A stretch of 6,577 bases of DNA from Acetobacteraceae bacterium (lineage in GTDB: Bacteria > Pseudomonadota > Alphaproteobacteria > Acetobacterales > Acetobacteraceae). Each line of letters begins with the position of its first letter. The first letter of the stretch is position 1. Below are positions 1 to 6,550 of the stretch, in pieces. The DNA is taken from NCBI GenBank assembly GCA_027306955.1, contig DAHUXX010000147.1:1-6577 (forward strand), written 5' to 3'. Under the pieces are notes generated by a model. The model saw nothing but the letters and a program-made list of their open reading frames with translations. It did not search any database and had not been told where the DNA came from. The position numbers and the translations under genes were made by a program.

Positions 1-246
1 GATCGAGGCCGCGGCGACGCCGAGCAGGTCCGAGGCGCCGGCGAAGCGCCAGTATTGCAGGGAGAGGCGGAACGGCAGGCCGGCGGCGAGCAGCACCGCC
101 GAGCCCATGGCCAGCGTCCAGAGCGGGCCCACCACATCGCCCAGCGGGTTGGCGAGCCAGCGTGCCAGCGGCACGGCGGCGGCCGCGCGCAGCGCGTCCA
201 CCGCCACGTTGAGCGCGATCCGTCGACGGGCGCTAGCCTCGGCCAT
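1..246 (-). CDS. CapD/FlaA1/WbpM-like membrane nucleotide-sugar epimerase/dehydratase, N-terminus only
   Basis: Reading the minus strand from the ATG at 246-244 gives 82 codons with no stop before the window edge, so the 3' part is missing. Two hydrophobic stretches are visible (about residues 15-32 and 42-58). They are followed by a juxtamembrane segment with Q-Y-W-R-F and S-D-L-L, which resembles the L-Y-R-x-x-W-R-Y-A-S-x-x-D-L segment that follows the N-terminal membrane helices of CapD/FlaA1/WbpM proteins. Full members are about 600-650 residues, with a C-terminal NAD(P)-binding dehydratase domain that converts UDP-N-acetylhexosamines into deoxy-sugar precursors for surface polysaccharide. 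That domain lies outside the window, so the call rests on the N-terminus alone. A weak AGAAG sits just upstream of the ATG. It is codirectional with the acetyltransferase at 328-1137 and near a WbpL-like transferase, a partnership known from O-antigen loci, which supports the call. Confidence 0.6.
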   Translation of the reverse strand, partial: MAEASARRRIALNVAVDALRAAAAVPLARWLANPLGDVVGPLWTLAMGSAVLLAAGLPFRLSLQYWRFAGASDLLGVAAASI

Positions 247-327
247 GGCCGCGCTTCTAGCCCATCGCGCCGGGCGCGGCGAAGGGGTGCAGCGAAGCCC
301 TGCCCAGCCGCCCGCGCGGAGCGGGGC

Positions 328-1137
328 TCAGCTCCAGTCGGGAACCGCGGGAACGCGCAGCGTCTCGAACTCGGGCAGGTCGAGCGCGAAATGTTCGGCG
401 GCAAAACGGCGCAGGGCAGCCCGATCCGGCAGTTGCACGGTCTCAACGGCGTCGCCGCGGCGGACGCTGGCCTCCCGGTTCATCACCGCGACCCTCCCTT
501 CCGGCGTGAAGCGGCCGAGCATCAGGCGCTGGCGGAAAGGCGAGCCCGGATGGGTGGCGACGAAATGGTTGCCGACCTCGAAATCCACCATGTTGTCGGC
601 CTCCACCGTCGAAACCCAGACATCCATCGCTCCACCGGGGCCGCGTGTGCGCAGCGTCCAGTACGGCCCGTCGCGCGTCATCCAGTGGCTGGCGCCTGGC
701 GGACCCTCGGCCCCGGCCTCCACCAACGGCACCGGCGCGGTCGAGGCTTGGCCGCCGAGGCCGGGATCGGCGATGAAAACGCCCTCGGGCAACCGGACCG
801 TCATGAACATGTGGGCGCGCGGCGCCTGGCTGCGGGAGAGGATCAACACCACCCGCGCGGTGTGGCGCGTGAACTCGAAGCCCAGTGCCTCCAGCACCGC
901 GGCGAACAGGCTTGCGTGCTCGAAGCAGTAGCCGCCACGGCCCGCTACCACGAGCTTGTCCTGCAGACTGGCGGGGTCGAGCCGGATCGTGCGGCCAAGC
1001 AGAACATCCACGTTCTCGAACGGGATCGAGCGCATATGCGCGCCGAGAAGCGTGGAAAGCGTACCGAGCGTCGGAGGCAGCGTCAGGTCCGGCTGGCCGA
1101 TGCGCGCGCCATAGGCGCCGATGTCGATATGCGCCAT
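328..1137 (-). CDS. nat: arylamine N-acetyltransferase (NAT)
   Basis: This encodes a 269-residue cytoplasmic enzyme that moves an acetyl group from acetyl-CoA through an active-site cysteine to arylamine, hydrazine or hydroxylamine acceptors; its natural substrate here is unknown. The NAT triad is visible: Cys71 in R-G-G-Y-C-F-E, His109 in R-A-H-M-F-M, and Asp124 in I-A-D-P-G-L-G, all at usual positions. The N-terminal S-I-P-F-E-N motif (about residues 37-42) is also typical, and the length matches bacterial NATs of about 270-280 residues. An upstream ATG at 1158-1156 is in frame, but the ATG at 1137-1135 is preferred because a perfect AGGAGG lies 7 nt before it. Cys is followed by F-E-H-A-S where many members have F-E-x-N, a minor variation. 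The next gene on this strand starts 81 nt after the stop, so co-transcription is possible but not shown. The family call is firm; the symbol is generic. Confidence 0.95.
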   Translation of the reverse strand: MAHIDIGAYGARIGQPDLTLPPTLGTLSTLLGAHMRSIPFENVDVLLGRTIRLDPASLQDKLVVAGRGGYCFEHASLFAAVLEALGFEFTRHTARVVLILSRSQAPRAHMFMTVRLPEGVFIADPGLGGQASTAPVPLVEAGAEGPPGASHWMTRDGPYWTLRTRGPGGAMDVWVSTVEADNMVDFEVGNHFVATHPGSPFRQRLMLGRFTPEGRVAVMNREASVRRGDAVETVQLPDRAALRRFAAEHFALDLPEFETLRVPAVPDWS

Positions 1138-1270
1138 GTCCCTGCCTCCTGGGTTCATGCCGAATGACGTTCAGTTCATCGCATTCCACGTCTGGAACGT
1201 CAACGCGGGTCCGCGCGGCGTCCTGGCTGGAGGGGATGCGGCGCGGGCGGGGCACGGCTAGACAGGCGCC
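1138..1270. promoter_or_regulatory. divergent intergenic region with nested inverted repeats
   Basis: This gap separates the acetyltransferase (minus) from the sugar-phosphate transferase (plus) and should hold both promoters. It contains a perfect 8-bp inverted repeat, TGACGTTC at 1165-1172 and GAACGTCA at 1195-1202, with a 22-nt spacer. Nested inside and overlapping the right arm is a second palindrome, TTCCA at 1184-1188 and TGGAA at 1193-1197 with four bases between. The left edge of the outer arms is 30 bp apart, close to three helical turns, as expected for a dimeric regulator binding two sites. No clear sigma-70 -35/-10 pair was found. Operator function is inferred from symmetry and position only. 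Confidence 0.4.
1145..1150 (-). promoter_or_regulatory. Shine-Dalgarno site of the arylamine N-acetyltransferase
   Basis: The minus strand reads AGGAGG here, 7 nt upstream of the ATG at 1137-1135. This decides the start: the alternative ATG at 1158-1156 lies upstream of this site and cannot use it. Confidence 0.8.
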
Positions 1271-2323
1271 ATGACGCTGCTCGCCTTCGGGAAGCACCTG
1301 CTGTTCTGCCTCGGCCTCGCGATGGTCTCGGCCCTCGTGGTGCGGGCGATGATGGATGCGCGGGTGATGGACGTACCGGACGCGCGCAAGGCGCATGGCA
1401 CGCCGATCCCCAAAGGTGGCGGGGTGGGGATCGTCACCGCCTTTCTGCTCGGTATCTCGGTGCTCTATGGTTTCGCGGATTTCTCGCGCATCGCCGACCC
1501 CTATTTCCGCGGTGTGATCCTGGCGGCGGCGGCGATCGCCATCGTCTCCTTAGCCGACGACGTGCGCAACTTCCCCTTCCTCGTGAAGCTCGCGGTCCAG
1601 GTGCTGGCGGCCTTCGCCGCGATCGGCAGCGGGCTCGTGGTGCGCGTGCTGAACCTGCCGCTGATCGGGCCGCTGCCACTCGGGCTGCTCGCGGTGCCGG
1701 CGACGCTCGCCTGGCTGCTGTTCGCCACCAACGCGATGAACTTCATCGACGGGATGAACGGGCTCGCCGCCGGCACGTCGCTGGTGGCGGCCCTGTTCCT
1801 CGCCGGGATCGGCTGGAGCCAGAACGCGGACTTCGTCTATTTCTCGGGGCTGCTGCTGGCCGCCGGCATCGCCGGGTTCCTGCCGTTCAACTTCCCGCGC
1901 GCGCGCATCTTCATGGGCGATGTGGGCAGCCAGTTCTGCGGCTTCATGCTGGCGGTGCTGGGCGTGGTGGCGGCGCGGTTCGACCGCGTCGATCTCTCGT
2001 TCCTGATCGTGCCGATGCTGCTGAACGGCGTGCTCTACGACGTGGCGTTCACGCTGGTCCGCCGCGTGCTCGCGGGCGAGAACCCCGCGCGGGCGCATCG
2101 CGGCCACCTCTATCAGGTGGCGGCGCGGGCGGGGATGGATCCGCGCCTCGTCGCCATGCTGCACTGGGGCTTCGCAGCACTCGGCGGGATCGCCTGCATC
2201 GGCTTCATCGCCGCACCCAGCTCCCTGCGCCCGGAGTTGCCGCTGCTGCTGCTGAGCCCGCAGCTGATCTGGACGACGGTGGTGCTACGCGCCGCCCGGC
2301 GCGCTGCCATCGGACGCTGGTAG
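1271..2323 (+). CDS. polyprenyl-phosphate sugar-1-phosphate transferase (MraY/WecA/WbpL family)
   Basis: This is a 350-residue polytopic inner-membrane protein of the family that transfers a sugar-1-phosphate from a UDP-sugar to undecaprenyl phosphate, the first membrane step of many surface-glycan pathways. In order the family motifs are: D-V-P-D-A-R-K-A-H with P-I-P-K-G-G-G (residues 34-51); Asp96-Asp97, the Mg-binding pair, in L-A-D-D-V-R; N-A-M-N-F-I-D-G-M-N-G-L (154-165, with Asp160); and N-F-P-R-A-R-I-F-M-G-D-V-G-S (207-220, with Asp217). The cytoplasmic histidine motif A-H-R-G-H-L-Y-Q (275-282) resembles the H-R-S-H-x-Y-Q form of WbpL-type enzymes rather than MraY, favouring O-antigen or exopolysaccharide initiation over peptidoglycan. 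About ten hydrophobic segments are visible. Length is normal for the family. Only a weak purine run precedes the ATG. The 3' end overlaps the remnant of the convergent transporter pseudogene by 39 bp. The sugar donor cannot be read from sequence. Confidence 0.93.
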   Translation: MTLLAFGKHLLFCLGLAMVSALVVRAMMDARVMDVPDARKAHGTPIPKGGGVGIVTAFLLGISVLYGFADFSRIADPYFRGVILAAAAIAIVSLADDVRNFPFLVKLAVQVLAAFAAIGSGLVVRVLNLPLIGPLPLGLLAVPATLAWLLFATNAMNFIDGMNGLAAGTSLVAALFLAGIGWSQNADFVYFSGLLLAAGIAGFLPFNFPRARIFMGDVGSQFCGFMLAVLGVVAARFDRVDLSFLIVPMLLNGVLYDVAFTLVRRVLAGENPARAHRGHLYQVAARAGMDPRLVAMLHWGFAALGGIACIGFIAAPSSLRPELPLLLLSPQLIWTTVVLRAARRAAIGRW

Positions 2324-3142
2324 GCGCAGTGCGGCGAGCCGGGCGGCACCGAGCAGCAAGAACACCACGTGGTTGTGGACCACCAGGATCGCCGCCCCAA
2401 ACACGGCGAGCGCGACCGTCGCGGCCAGCGTCGTCGTCTGTGCGCCGATGCGGTCCTCGACGGTGCTGGCGGCGGCATAGATGCCACCGAAGGCGACCAG
2501 CGTCGTCACCCCGTCGATGGTGAGGACGCGGGCGAGCAGATAGAGGCGCAGATGGCCGAGCCGCAGCGCGTAGCGCCAGACCTCGGCGAGTGGCAGGCGC
2601 TGGCCCGTGCCCGGCGCCCCGCCCGATTCCGGACCCCAGGCTGCGGCTGGCCAGGCGAGAAACAGGAACCAGGTGCCGGCCAGCAGCGCGCAGGCGCGCA
2701 CCGGCTGCGCGGTCGCGGCGTCCAGCCCGCCAGCGCGGCGAATGCGGCAGGATGAACAGGACGAGGCACAGCCCCATGGACACCAGCCCGCCGACATAGC
2801 CCATACTCCAGTCGAGCATGGACAGCCGCCCGCGCCGCCCGGGCGCGGCGAGCGCCGGCAACATCGCGTTGTAGGCGACGAAGGCGAGTTCGACGGCGAC
2901 CGTCGCGGTGCCGGCCAGGCCGAGCGCCAGCGGCGAAAACCCAGGCGAGGGACGCACCCACCACAGGGCCAGCGTGGCCGCGCCCGCGAGCGCCTGCATC
3001 CAGGCCCAGTCAGTGGCCCCCGCAGTCGGGTCCGGGGCAACGGCGCGGACATAACAGGTGGCGATGACGAAGGTGGAGACGATCGTTATGAAGGCGCCCC
3101 ACCGGCGTCTCACGCCAGCCAGGCGGCCGCGGCGCGGCGCAT
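2285..3142 (-). pseudogene. decayed UMF1/Atg22-like MFS transporter
   Basis: The remains of a multi-pass membrane transporter are spread over three frames. The likely original start is the ATG at 3142-3140, 2 nt after the stop of the Lrp-type regulator. That frame gives ten residues (M-R-R-A-A-A-A-W-L-A) and then TGA at 3112-3110. The protein resumes in another frame near 3100 with F-I-T-I-V-S-T-F-V-I-A-T and runs through A-F-V-A-Y-N-A-M-L-P and G-Y-V-G-G, both recognisable UMF1 motifs. Near 2729 one extra base shifts it again; the next frame carries L-L-A-R-V-L-T-I-D-G and A-F-G-G-I-Y-A-A, the hallmark UMF1 stretch. Against remembered family members, a block appears missing after about position 2985 (second to third helix region), another just after G-I-Y-A-A, and the C-terminal third is gone. 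Roughly 280 codons remain of a usual 430-460. No working transporter could be made. Substrates of the family are poorly defined. Confidence 0.75.
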
Positions 3143-3144
3143 TG

Positions 3145-3576
3145 CTAGCGCTGGAACCGTGTGGAGAGGATGATCGAGGACTGCGTGCGCTCGAAACCCT
3201 CCACCTCGCCGATGCGGTCGATGGTGCCGTCGAGCTCGCCGATCGACGGCGCCGCGACCTCGACGATCAGGTCGAAGCCGCCGCTCACCGAATGCACCGA
3301 CATGATCCCGGGGATCGCGCGCAGCGCCGGCACCACCCTGGCGAGCACCTTGGTCCTGAGGACAATCATGACATAGGCGCGGACCAGGCCGCCCCTGTAG
3401 CTGTCCGACAGGCGCACGCCGTAGCCCGCGATCACGCCATCGCGTTCCAGCCGTTCGAGCCGGGTCTGCACGGTGGTGCGCGACAGGCCGAGCCGGCGGG
3501 CGAGCACGGCGGTGGGGGTGCGCGCGTTCTCCGCGAGCAGGAGCAGGAGCTGGCGATCCTTGTCCGTTACCGTCAT
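3145..3576 (-). CDS. Lrp/AsnC family transcriptional regulator
   Basis: This encodes a 143-residue DNA-binding regulator of the feast/famine type. The N-terminal winged helix-turn-helix covers about residues 4-53: D-K-D-R-Q-L-L, then L-A-R-R-L-G-L-S (25-32) and the recognition helix R-T-T-V-Q-T-R-L-E-R-L-E-R-D-G-V-I (33-49). The C-terminal RAM ligand-binding domain covers about 66-140 and includes the effector-site loop S-G-G-F-D (98-102). Length is close to the usual 150-165. The ATG at 3576-3574 is preferred; an in-frame TTG nine bases upstream is possible, and neither has a good Shine-Dalgarno site. It is divergent from the lysine-degradation genes, so control of them, possibly with lysine or a lysine breakdown product as effector, and autoregulation are likely but inferred. 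A direct repeat sits right at its start. The stop is TAG, 2 nt before the ATG of the dead transporter, indicating a former two-gene operon. Confidence 0.93.
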   Translation of the reverse strand: MTVTDKDRQLLLLLAENARTPTAVLARRLGLSRTTVQTRLERLERDGVIAGYGVRLSDSYRGGLVRAYVMIVLRTKVLARVVPALRAIPGIMSVHSVSGGFDLIVEVAAPSIGELDGTIDRIGEVEGFERTQSSIILSTRFQR

Positions 3577-3696
3577 TTCGACCAATCAAGTGCGCGATTC
3601 GACCAGGTCTTATAGGGATTCCGTCGTCATCGTCGCTACAAACCGTCCGCCCTCGGAGAGATACGGCCGCCATGCGTGTGCTTCCAGGAGGGGGAA
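3577..3696. promoter_or_regulatory. divergent promoter region with direct repeat, candidate Lrp-type operator
   Basis: The regulator (minus) and the dehydrogenase operon (plus) start on either side of this 120-bp gap. TTCGACCA occurs twice in the same orientation, at 3577-3584 and 3598-3605, with a period of 21 bp, two turns of DNA; this places both copies on one face of the helix, as Lrp-type oligomers often need. The first copy abuts the regulator's start codon, which fits autorepression. A TTATAG at 3610-3615 reads as TATAA-like on the minus strand and could be part of a -10 box for the regulator, but no -35 box at proper spacing was found on either strand. The operator role is inferred. 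Confidence 0.4.
3686..3691 (+). promoter_or_regulatory. Shine-Dalgarno site of the saccharopine dehydrogenase-family gene
   Basis: AGGAGG lies 5 nt before the ATG at 3697-3699. It fixes that ATG as the natural start, even though the frame it opens differs from the frame of the conserved protein body after seven codons. Confidence 0.7.
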
Positions 3697-4828
3697 ATGC
3701 CGGACGTACTGGTTATTCGGCGCGGGCAGGGTCGGCGCCACGATCGCGCGGCTGCTTGTGGACAGCTTGGATTATCGGGTGACGCTGGTCGACCGCGATG
3801 AGGCGCAACTGCGACACATCGAAACCGGCCCGACGCTGGCCACGGCGCAGCTCGACATCGCGGACGCGAACGCCCTCGCGCAACGCCTGGCTGGCCAATT
3901 CGCAGTCCTGAGCGCGGCGCCGTTCCAGCACACCGTCGCCATCGCCCGCGCCGCGGCGGAGGCGGGCGTGCACTATCTCGACCTCACCGAGGACGTCGCA
4001 TCCACGAGGGAGGTGAGGGAGATCGCCGGCACCGCGCGCACCGCCTTCATCCCGCAATGCGGACTCGCGCCCGGCTTCATCTCGATCGTGGCGAGCGATA
4101 TCGCGGGCCGGTTCGACCGACTTGACGCCGTGCGGCTCAGGGTCGGCGCGCTGCCGCGCTATCCGAGCAACGGGCTCAACTACAACCTGACCTGGAGCAC
4201 GGACGGCGTCATCAACGAGTACATCCAGCCCTGCGAAGCCATTGTCGGTGGCAGGCTGGTCGAGGTTCCCGCCTTGGAGGAGCGCGAGGAACTCTCGCTC
4301 GACGGCGTGACCTACGAGGCTTTCAACACCTCGGGCGGGCTCGGCACGCTGTGCGAGACCTTCCAGGGTAAGGTCGAGACACTCAACTACCGGACCATCC
4401 GTTACCCCGGCCACGCCGCGATCATGAAGGTGTTGCTCCACGACCTGGCGCTGCGGCACCGGCGCGAGGTATTGAAGGATGTGCTCGAACATGGCCTGCC
4501 GATGACGCTGCAGGATGTCGTGATCGTCTTCGTCACCGTCTCCGGGCACCGGGGCGGCCGGTTTGTCCAGGAGACTTATGCCAACAAGATCCATGGCAGC
4601 GAGATCGCCGGACGCATGACGAGTGCGATCCAGCTCACCACCGCGTCGAGCATTTGCGTGGTGCTCGATCTGCTGGCGGGCGGACGGCTGCCCCGCCAGG
4701 GCTTCGTCCGCCAGGAGGATATCGGGCTCGACGCGTTCCTGGCGAACCGCTTCGGCCGCTATTATCGTCAGGATGCGGTGACCCAGGGCGGGACGCCAGG
4801 CGGCTATCGTGACCGGCTGGCGGCCTGA
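3697..4828 (+). CDS. saccharopine dehydrogenase / lysine 6-dehydrogenase family oxidoreductase, frameshifted near the start
   Basis: This enzyme would produce 2-aminoadipate 6-semialdehyde, from saccharopine (releasing glutamate) or directly from lysine, in the cytoplasm. From the ATG at 3697 the frame reads M-P-D-V-L-V-I, then diverges from the body. Omitting one base near 3718 joins it to G-A-G-R-V-G, completing a Rossmann GxGxxG at residues 8-13 of a 376-residue product. Asp32 at the end of strand 2 (L-V-D-R-D) suggests NAD rather than NADP. Later family motifs are G-L-A-P-G-F, A-F-N-T-S-G-G (208-214) and R-Y-P-G-H (235-239). Without the correction, the body frame has no sensible start near the ribosome site, so expression would fail unless this is a sequence error. 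The 369-codon body is otherwise clean, implying a recent mutation or a base-call error. The next gene starts 43 nt on. Choosing between saccharopine dehydrogenase and lysine 6-dehydrogenase is not possible here; no lysine-ketoglutarate reductase gene is present in the window. Confidence 0.85.
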
Positions 4829-4857
4829 ACGGTTTCGCAGCGCCGATCCGGGGATGC

Positions 4858-4864
4858 AAGGAGA
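4858..4864 (+). promoter_or_regulatory. Shine-Dalgarno site of the ALDH7 gene
   Basis: AAGGAGA lies 7 nt before the ATG at 4872-4874. This selects that start over the in-frame ATG at 4809, which overlaps the previous gene and would add a 21-residue tail unlike the family. Confidence 0.8.
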
Positions 4865-4871
4865 ACACGAC

Positions 4872-6428
4872 ATGACCGCCCGCGCCGCGAAGACCACGGC
4901 ACGCTCCCTCGCCGCTGACGCCGCGGCCATCCTCGCCCGTCTCGGGGTCGGCGCCGACGTGCTGCGCGCCGGCCCGCACCTGGTGCGTTCGCCGGTCTCG
5001 GGCGAGGAGATCGCGCGGCTGCGGACGGACGACGCCGCCGGCGCCAAGGCGGCGATCGGGCGGGCGCATGCGGCCTTCCTTGCCTGGCGGCTGGTGCCGG
5101 CGCCCAAGCGCGGCGAGCTGATCCGCCTGCTCGGCGAGGAGCTGCGGGCGGCGAAGGAGGATCTCGGGCGGCTGGTTTCGATCGAGGTCGGCAAGATCCG
5201 CTCCGAGGGCCTGGGCGAGGTCCAGGAGATGATCGACATCTGCGACTTCGCTGTCGGGCTGTCGCGTCAACTCTATGGCCAGACCATCGCCACCGAGCGC
5301 GCCGAGCACCGCATGATGGAGACCTGGCATCCGCTCGGGGTGGTGGGGATCATCACGGCGTTTAACTTCCCGGTCGCGGTGTGGTCGTGGAACGCGGCGC
5401 TGGCGCTGGTCTGCGGCAACGCGCTGATCTGGAAGCCGTCGGAGAAGGCGCCGCTCACCGCGCTCGCGACCCAGGCGCTGTTCGAGCGCGCTACGGCACG
5501 GCTGCGCGGGCAGGGCGTCGGCGTTCCGGACGGCCTGTCCACGGTTCTGGTCGGCGCGCGCGAGCCGGGGGAGACGCTCGTGGAGGATCACCTTGTGGCG
5601 CTGATCTCCGCCACCGGCTCGACGGCGATGGGCCGCGCCATCGGCCCCAGGGTCGCGGCGCGGTTCGGTCGGACGATCCTGGAACTCGGCGGCAACAACG
5701 CTGCGATCGTCGCCCCGAGTGCGGACCTCGACCTGACGCTGCGCGCCGTCGCCTTCGCCGCGATGGGCACCGCGGGGCAGCGCTGCACGACGCTGCGCCG
5801 CCTGTTCGTCCACGACAGCGTCTACAACGCGCTCATGCCGCGGTTGCAGCAAGCCTATCGCTCGGTGCCAGTGGGCGACCCGCTGGCGGAGGGAACGCTG
5901 ATCGGGCCGCTGATCGACAAGGCGGCTTTCGAGGCGATGCAGCGGGCGCTGGCAGATGCGACCGCCGCCGGCGGCAAGGTCACGGGCGGCGAGCGGGTCG
6001 ATGCCGGCTTTGGGCCCGAGGCGCATTACGTCCGCCCGGCGCTGGTGGAGATGCCGACGCAGGCGGGGCCCGTGGAAAAGGAGACTTTCGCGCCGATCCT
6101 CTACGTCATGCGCTACCGTGATTTCGACGAAGCGTTGCGGCTGCACAACGCGGTGCCGCAGGGGTTGTCGTCCTCCGTGTTCACCAACGACCTGCGCGAG
6201 GCGGAGATGTTCCTCTCCGCCCGCGGCTCCGACTGCGGCATCGCCAATGTCAATATCGGCCCCTCCGGGGCCGAGATCGGCGGCGCGTTCGGCGGCGAGA
6301 AGGAGACCGGCGGCGGGCGCGAGGCAGGCTCGGACGCGTGGAAGGCGTATATGCGGCGGGCCACCAATACGATCAATTATGGCCGCACGCTGCCACTGGC
6401 CCAAGGGGTCAAGTTCGACGTCGCCTGA
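4872..6428 (+). CDS. amaB: alpha-aminoadipate-semialdehyde / L-piperideine-6-carboxylate dehydrogenase (ALDH7, antiquitin type)
   Basis: This 518-residue cytoplasmic NAD-dependent enzyme oxidises 2-aminoadipate 6-semialdehyde, which is in equilibrium with cyclic piperideine-6-carboxylate, to 2-aminoadipate in lysine catabolism. Visible landmarks are E-V-G-K-I with G-E-V-Q-E (about 115-119), a region that helps bind the amino-acid end of the substrate in ALDH7; Asn165 in F-N-F-P; Glu271 in E-L-G-G-N-N, the general base; and Cys305 in G-Q-R-C-T-T, the nucleophile, with the preceding Arg304 typical of ALDH7. The C-terminal block S-D-C-G-I-A-N-V-N-I, G-A-E-I-G-G-A-F-G-G-E-K-E-T-G-G-G-R and D-A-W-K-A-Y-M-R-R is diagnostic of antiquitin, and S-G-A-E-I also separates it from general ALDHs. 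Length is slightly above the usual 500-510. It follows the dehydrogenase by 43 nt on the same strand and probably shares its mRNA, with its own ribosome site. It is intact, unlike its partner. Confidence 0.96.
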   Translation: MTARAAKTTARSLAADAAAILARLGVGADVLRAGPHLVRSPVSGEEIARLRTDDAAGAKAAIGRAHAAFLAWRLVPAPKRGELIRLLGEELRAAKEDLGRLVSIEVGKIRSEGLGEVQEMIDICDFAVGLSRQLYGQTIATERAEHRMMETWHPLGVVGIITAFNFPVAVWSWNAALALVCGNALIWKPSEKAPLTALATQALFERATARLRGQGVGVPDGLSTVLVGAREPGETLVEDHLVALISATGSTAMGRAIGPRVAARFGRTILELGGNNAAIVAPSADLDLTLRAVAFAAMGTAGQRCTTLRRLFVHDSVYNALMPRLQQAYRSVPVGDPLAEGTLIGPLIDKAAFEAMQRALADATAAGGKVTGGERVDAGFGPEAHYVRPALVEMPTQAGPVEKETFAPILYVMRYRDFDEALRLHNAVPQGLSSSVFTNDLREAEMFLSARGSDCGIANVNIGPSGAEIGGAFGGEKETGGGREAGSDAWKAYMRRATNTINYGRTLPLAQGVKFDVA

Positions 6429-6550
6429 CCGATGGTCCGCGGCACGGCTGACCGGGCGGCCGCACGATGGCGTGAGTGGGAAAAGCGTTGACGGCGCCCT
6501 TTTTAGACCTTTAGACTAAAATAGTATCATAATTGAAATTGTGAGGCGCC
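6429..6550 (+). promoter_or_regulatory. AT-rich promoter region before a new gene
   Basis: After the aldehyde dehydrogenase stop, about 60 bp remain GC-rich; then 6499-6544 is about three-quarters A+T, in sharp contrast to the rest. A plausible sigma-70-like promoter is TTTAGA at 6502-6507, a 17-bp spacer, and TATCAT at 6525-6530, well placed for the ATG at 6551. TTTAGAC occurs twice (6502-6508 and 6510-6516), and the second copy is part of the near-palindrome TTTAG-A-CTAAA (6510-6520). These overlap the -35 region and could be a regulator site. GTGAGG at 6541-6546 may serve as ribosome site. No convincing terminator hairpin for the upstream operon was found. Confidence 0.5.

Noticed and set aside
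247..327. GC-rich gap after the acetyltransferase as a terminator
   Set aside because: Only short imperfect stems with about four pairs and no T run on the relevant strand.
55..1167. Long plus-strand reading frame of 370 codons opposite the acetyltransferase
   Set aside because: It is rich in Arg, Ala and His with no family motifs, and is antisense to a gene with a complete NAT catalytic triad; it is a by-product of high GC.
1264..1275. Shared 12-mer AGGCGCCATGAC at the starts of the transferase (1264-1275) and the last gene (6544-6555)
   Set aside because: Half of it is the GGCGCC palindrome common in GC-rich DNA plus a start codon; the flanks differ, so chance is the simplest explanation.
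3473..3696. Extending the saccharopine dehydrogenase-family gene upstream to 3473 to avoid the frameshift
   Set aside because: The extension runs antisense through the regulator's start and N-terminus, has no homology-like features, and ignores the strong AGGAGG-ATG at 3686-3699.
4635..6404. Minus-strand frame of 589 codons opposite the aldehyde dehydrogenase
   Set aside because: Low-complexity Arg/Ala/His composition and no recognisable domain; the opposite strand encodes an unmistakable ALDH7.
6491..6505. GGCGCC followed by a T run as a terminator of the lysine operon
   Set aside because: The palindrome can form only a three-base-pair stem with no loop room; it is not a credible intrinsic terminator.
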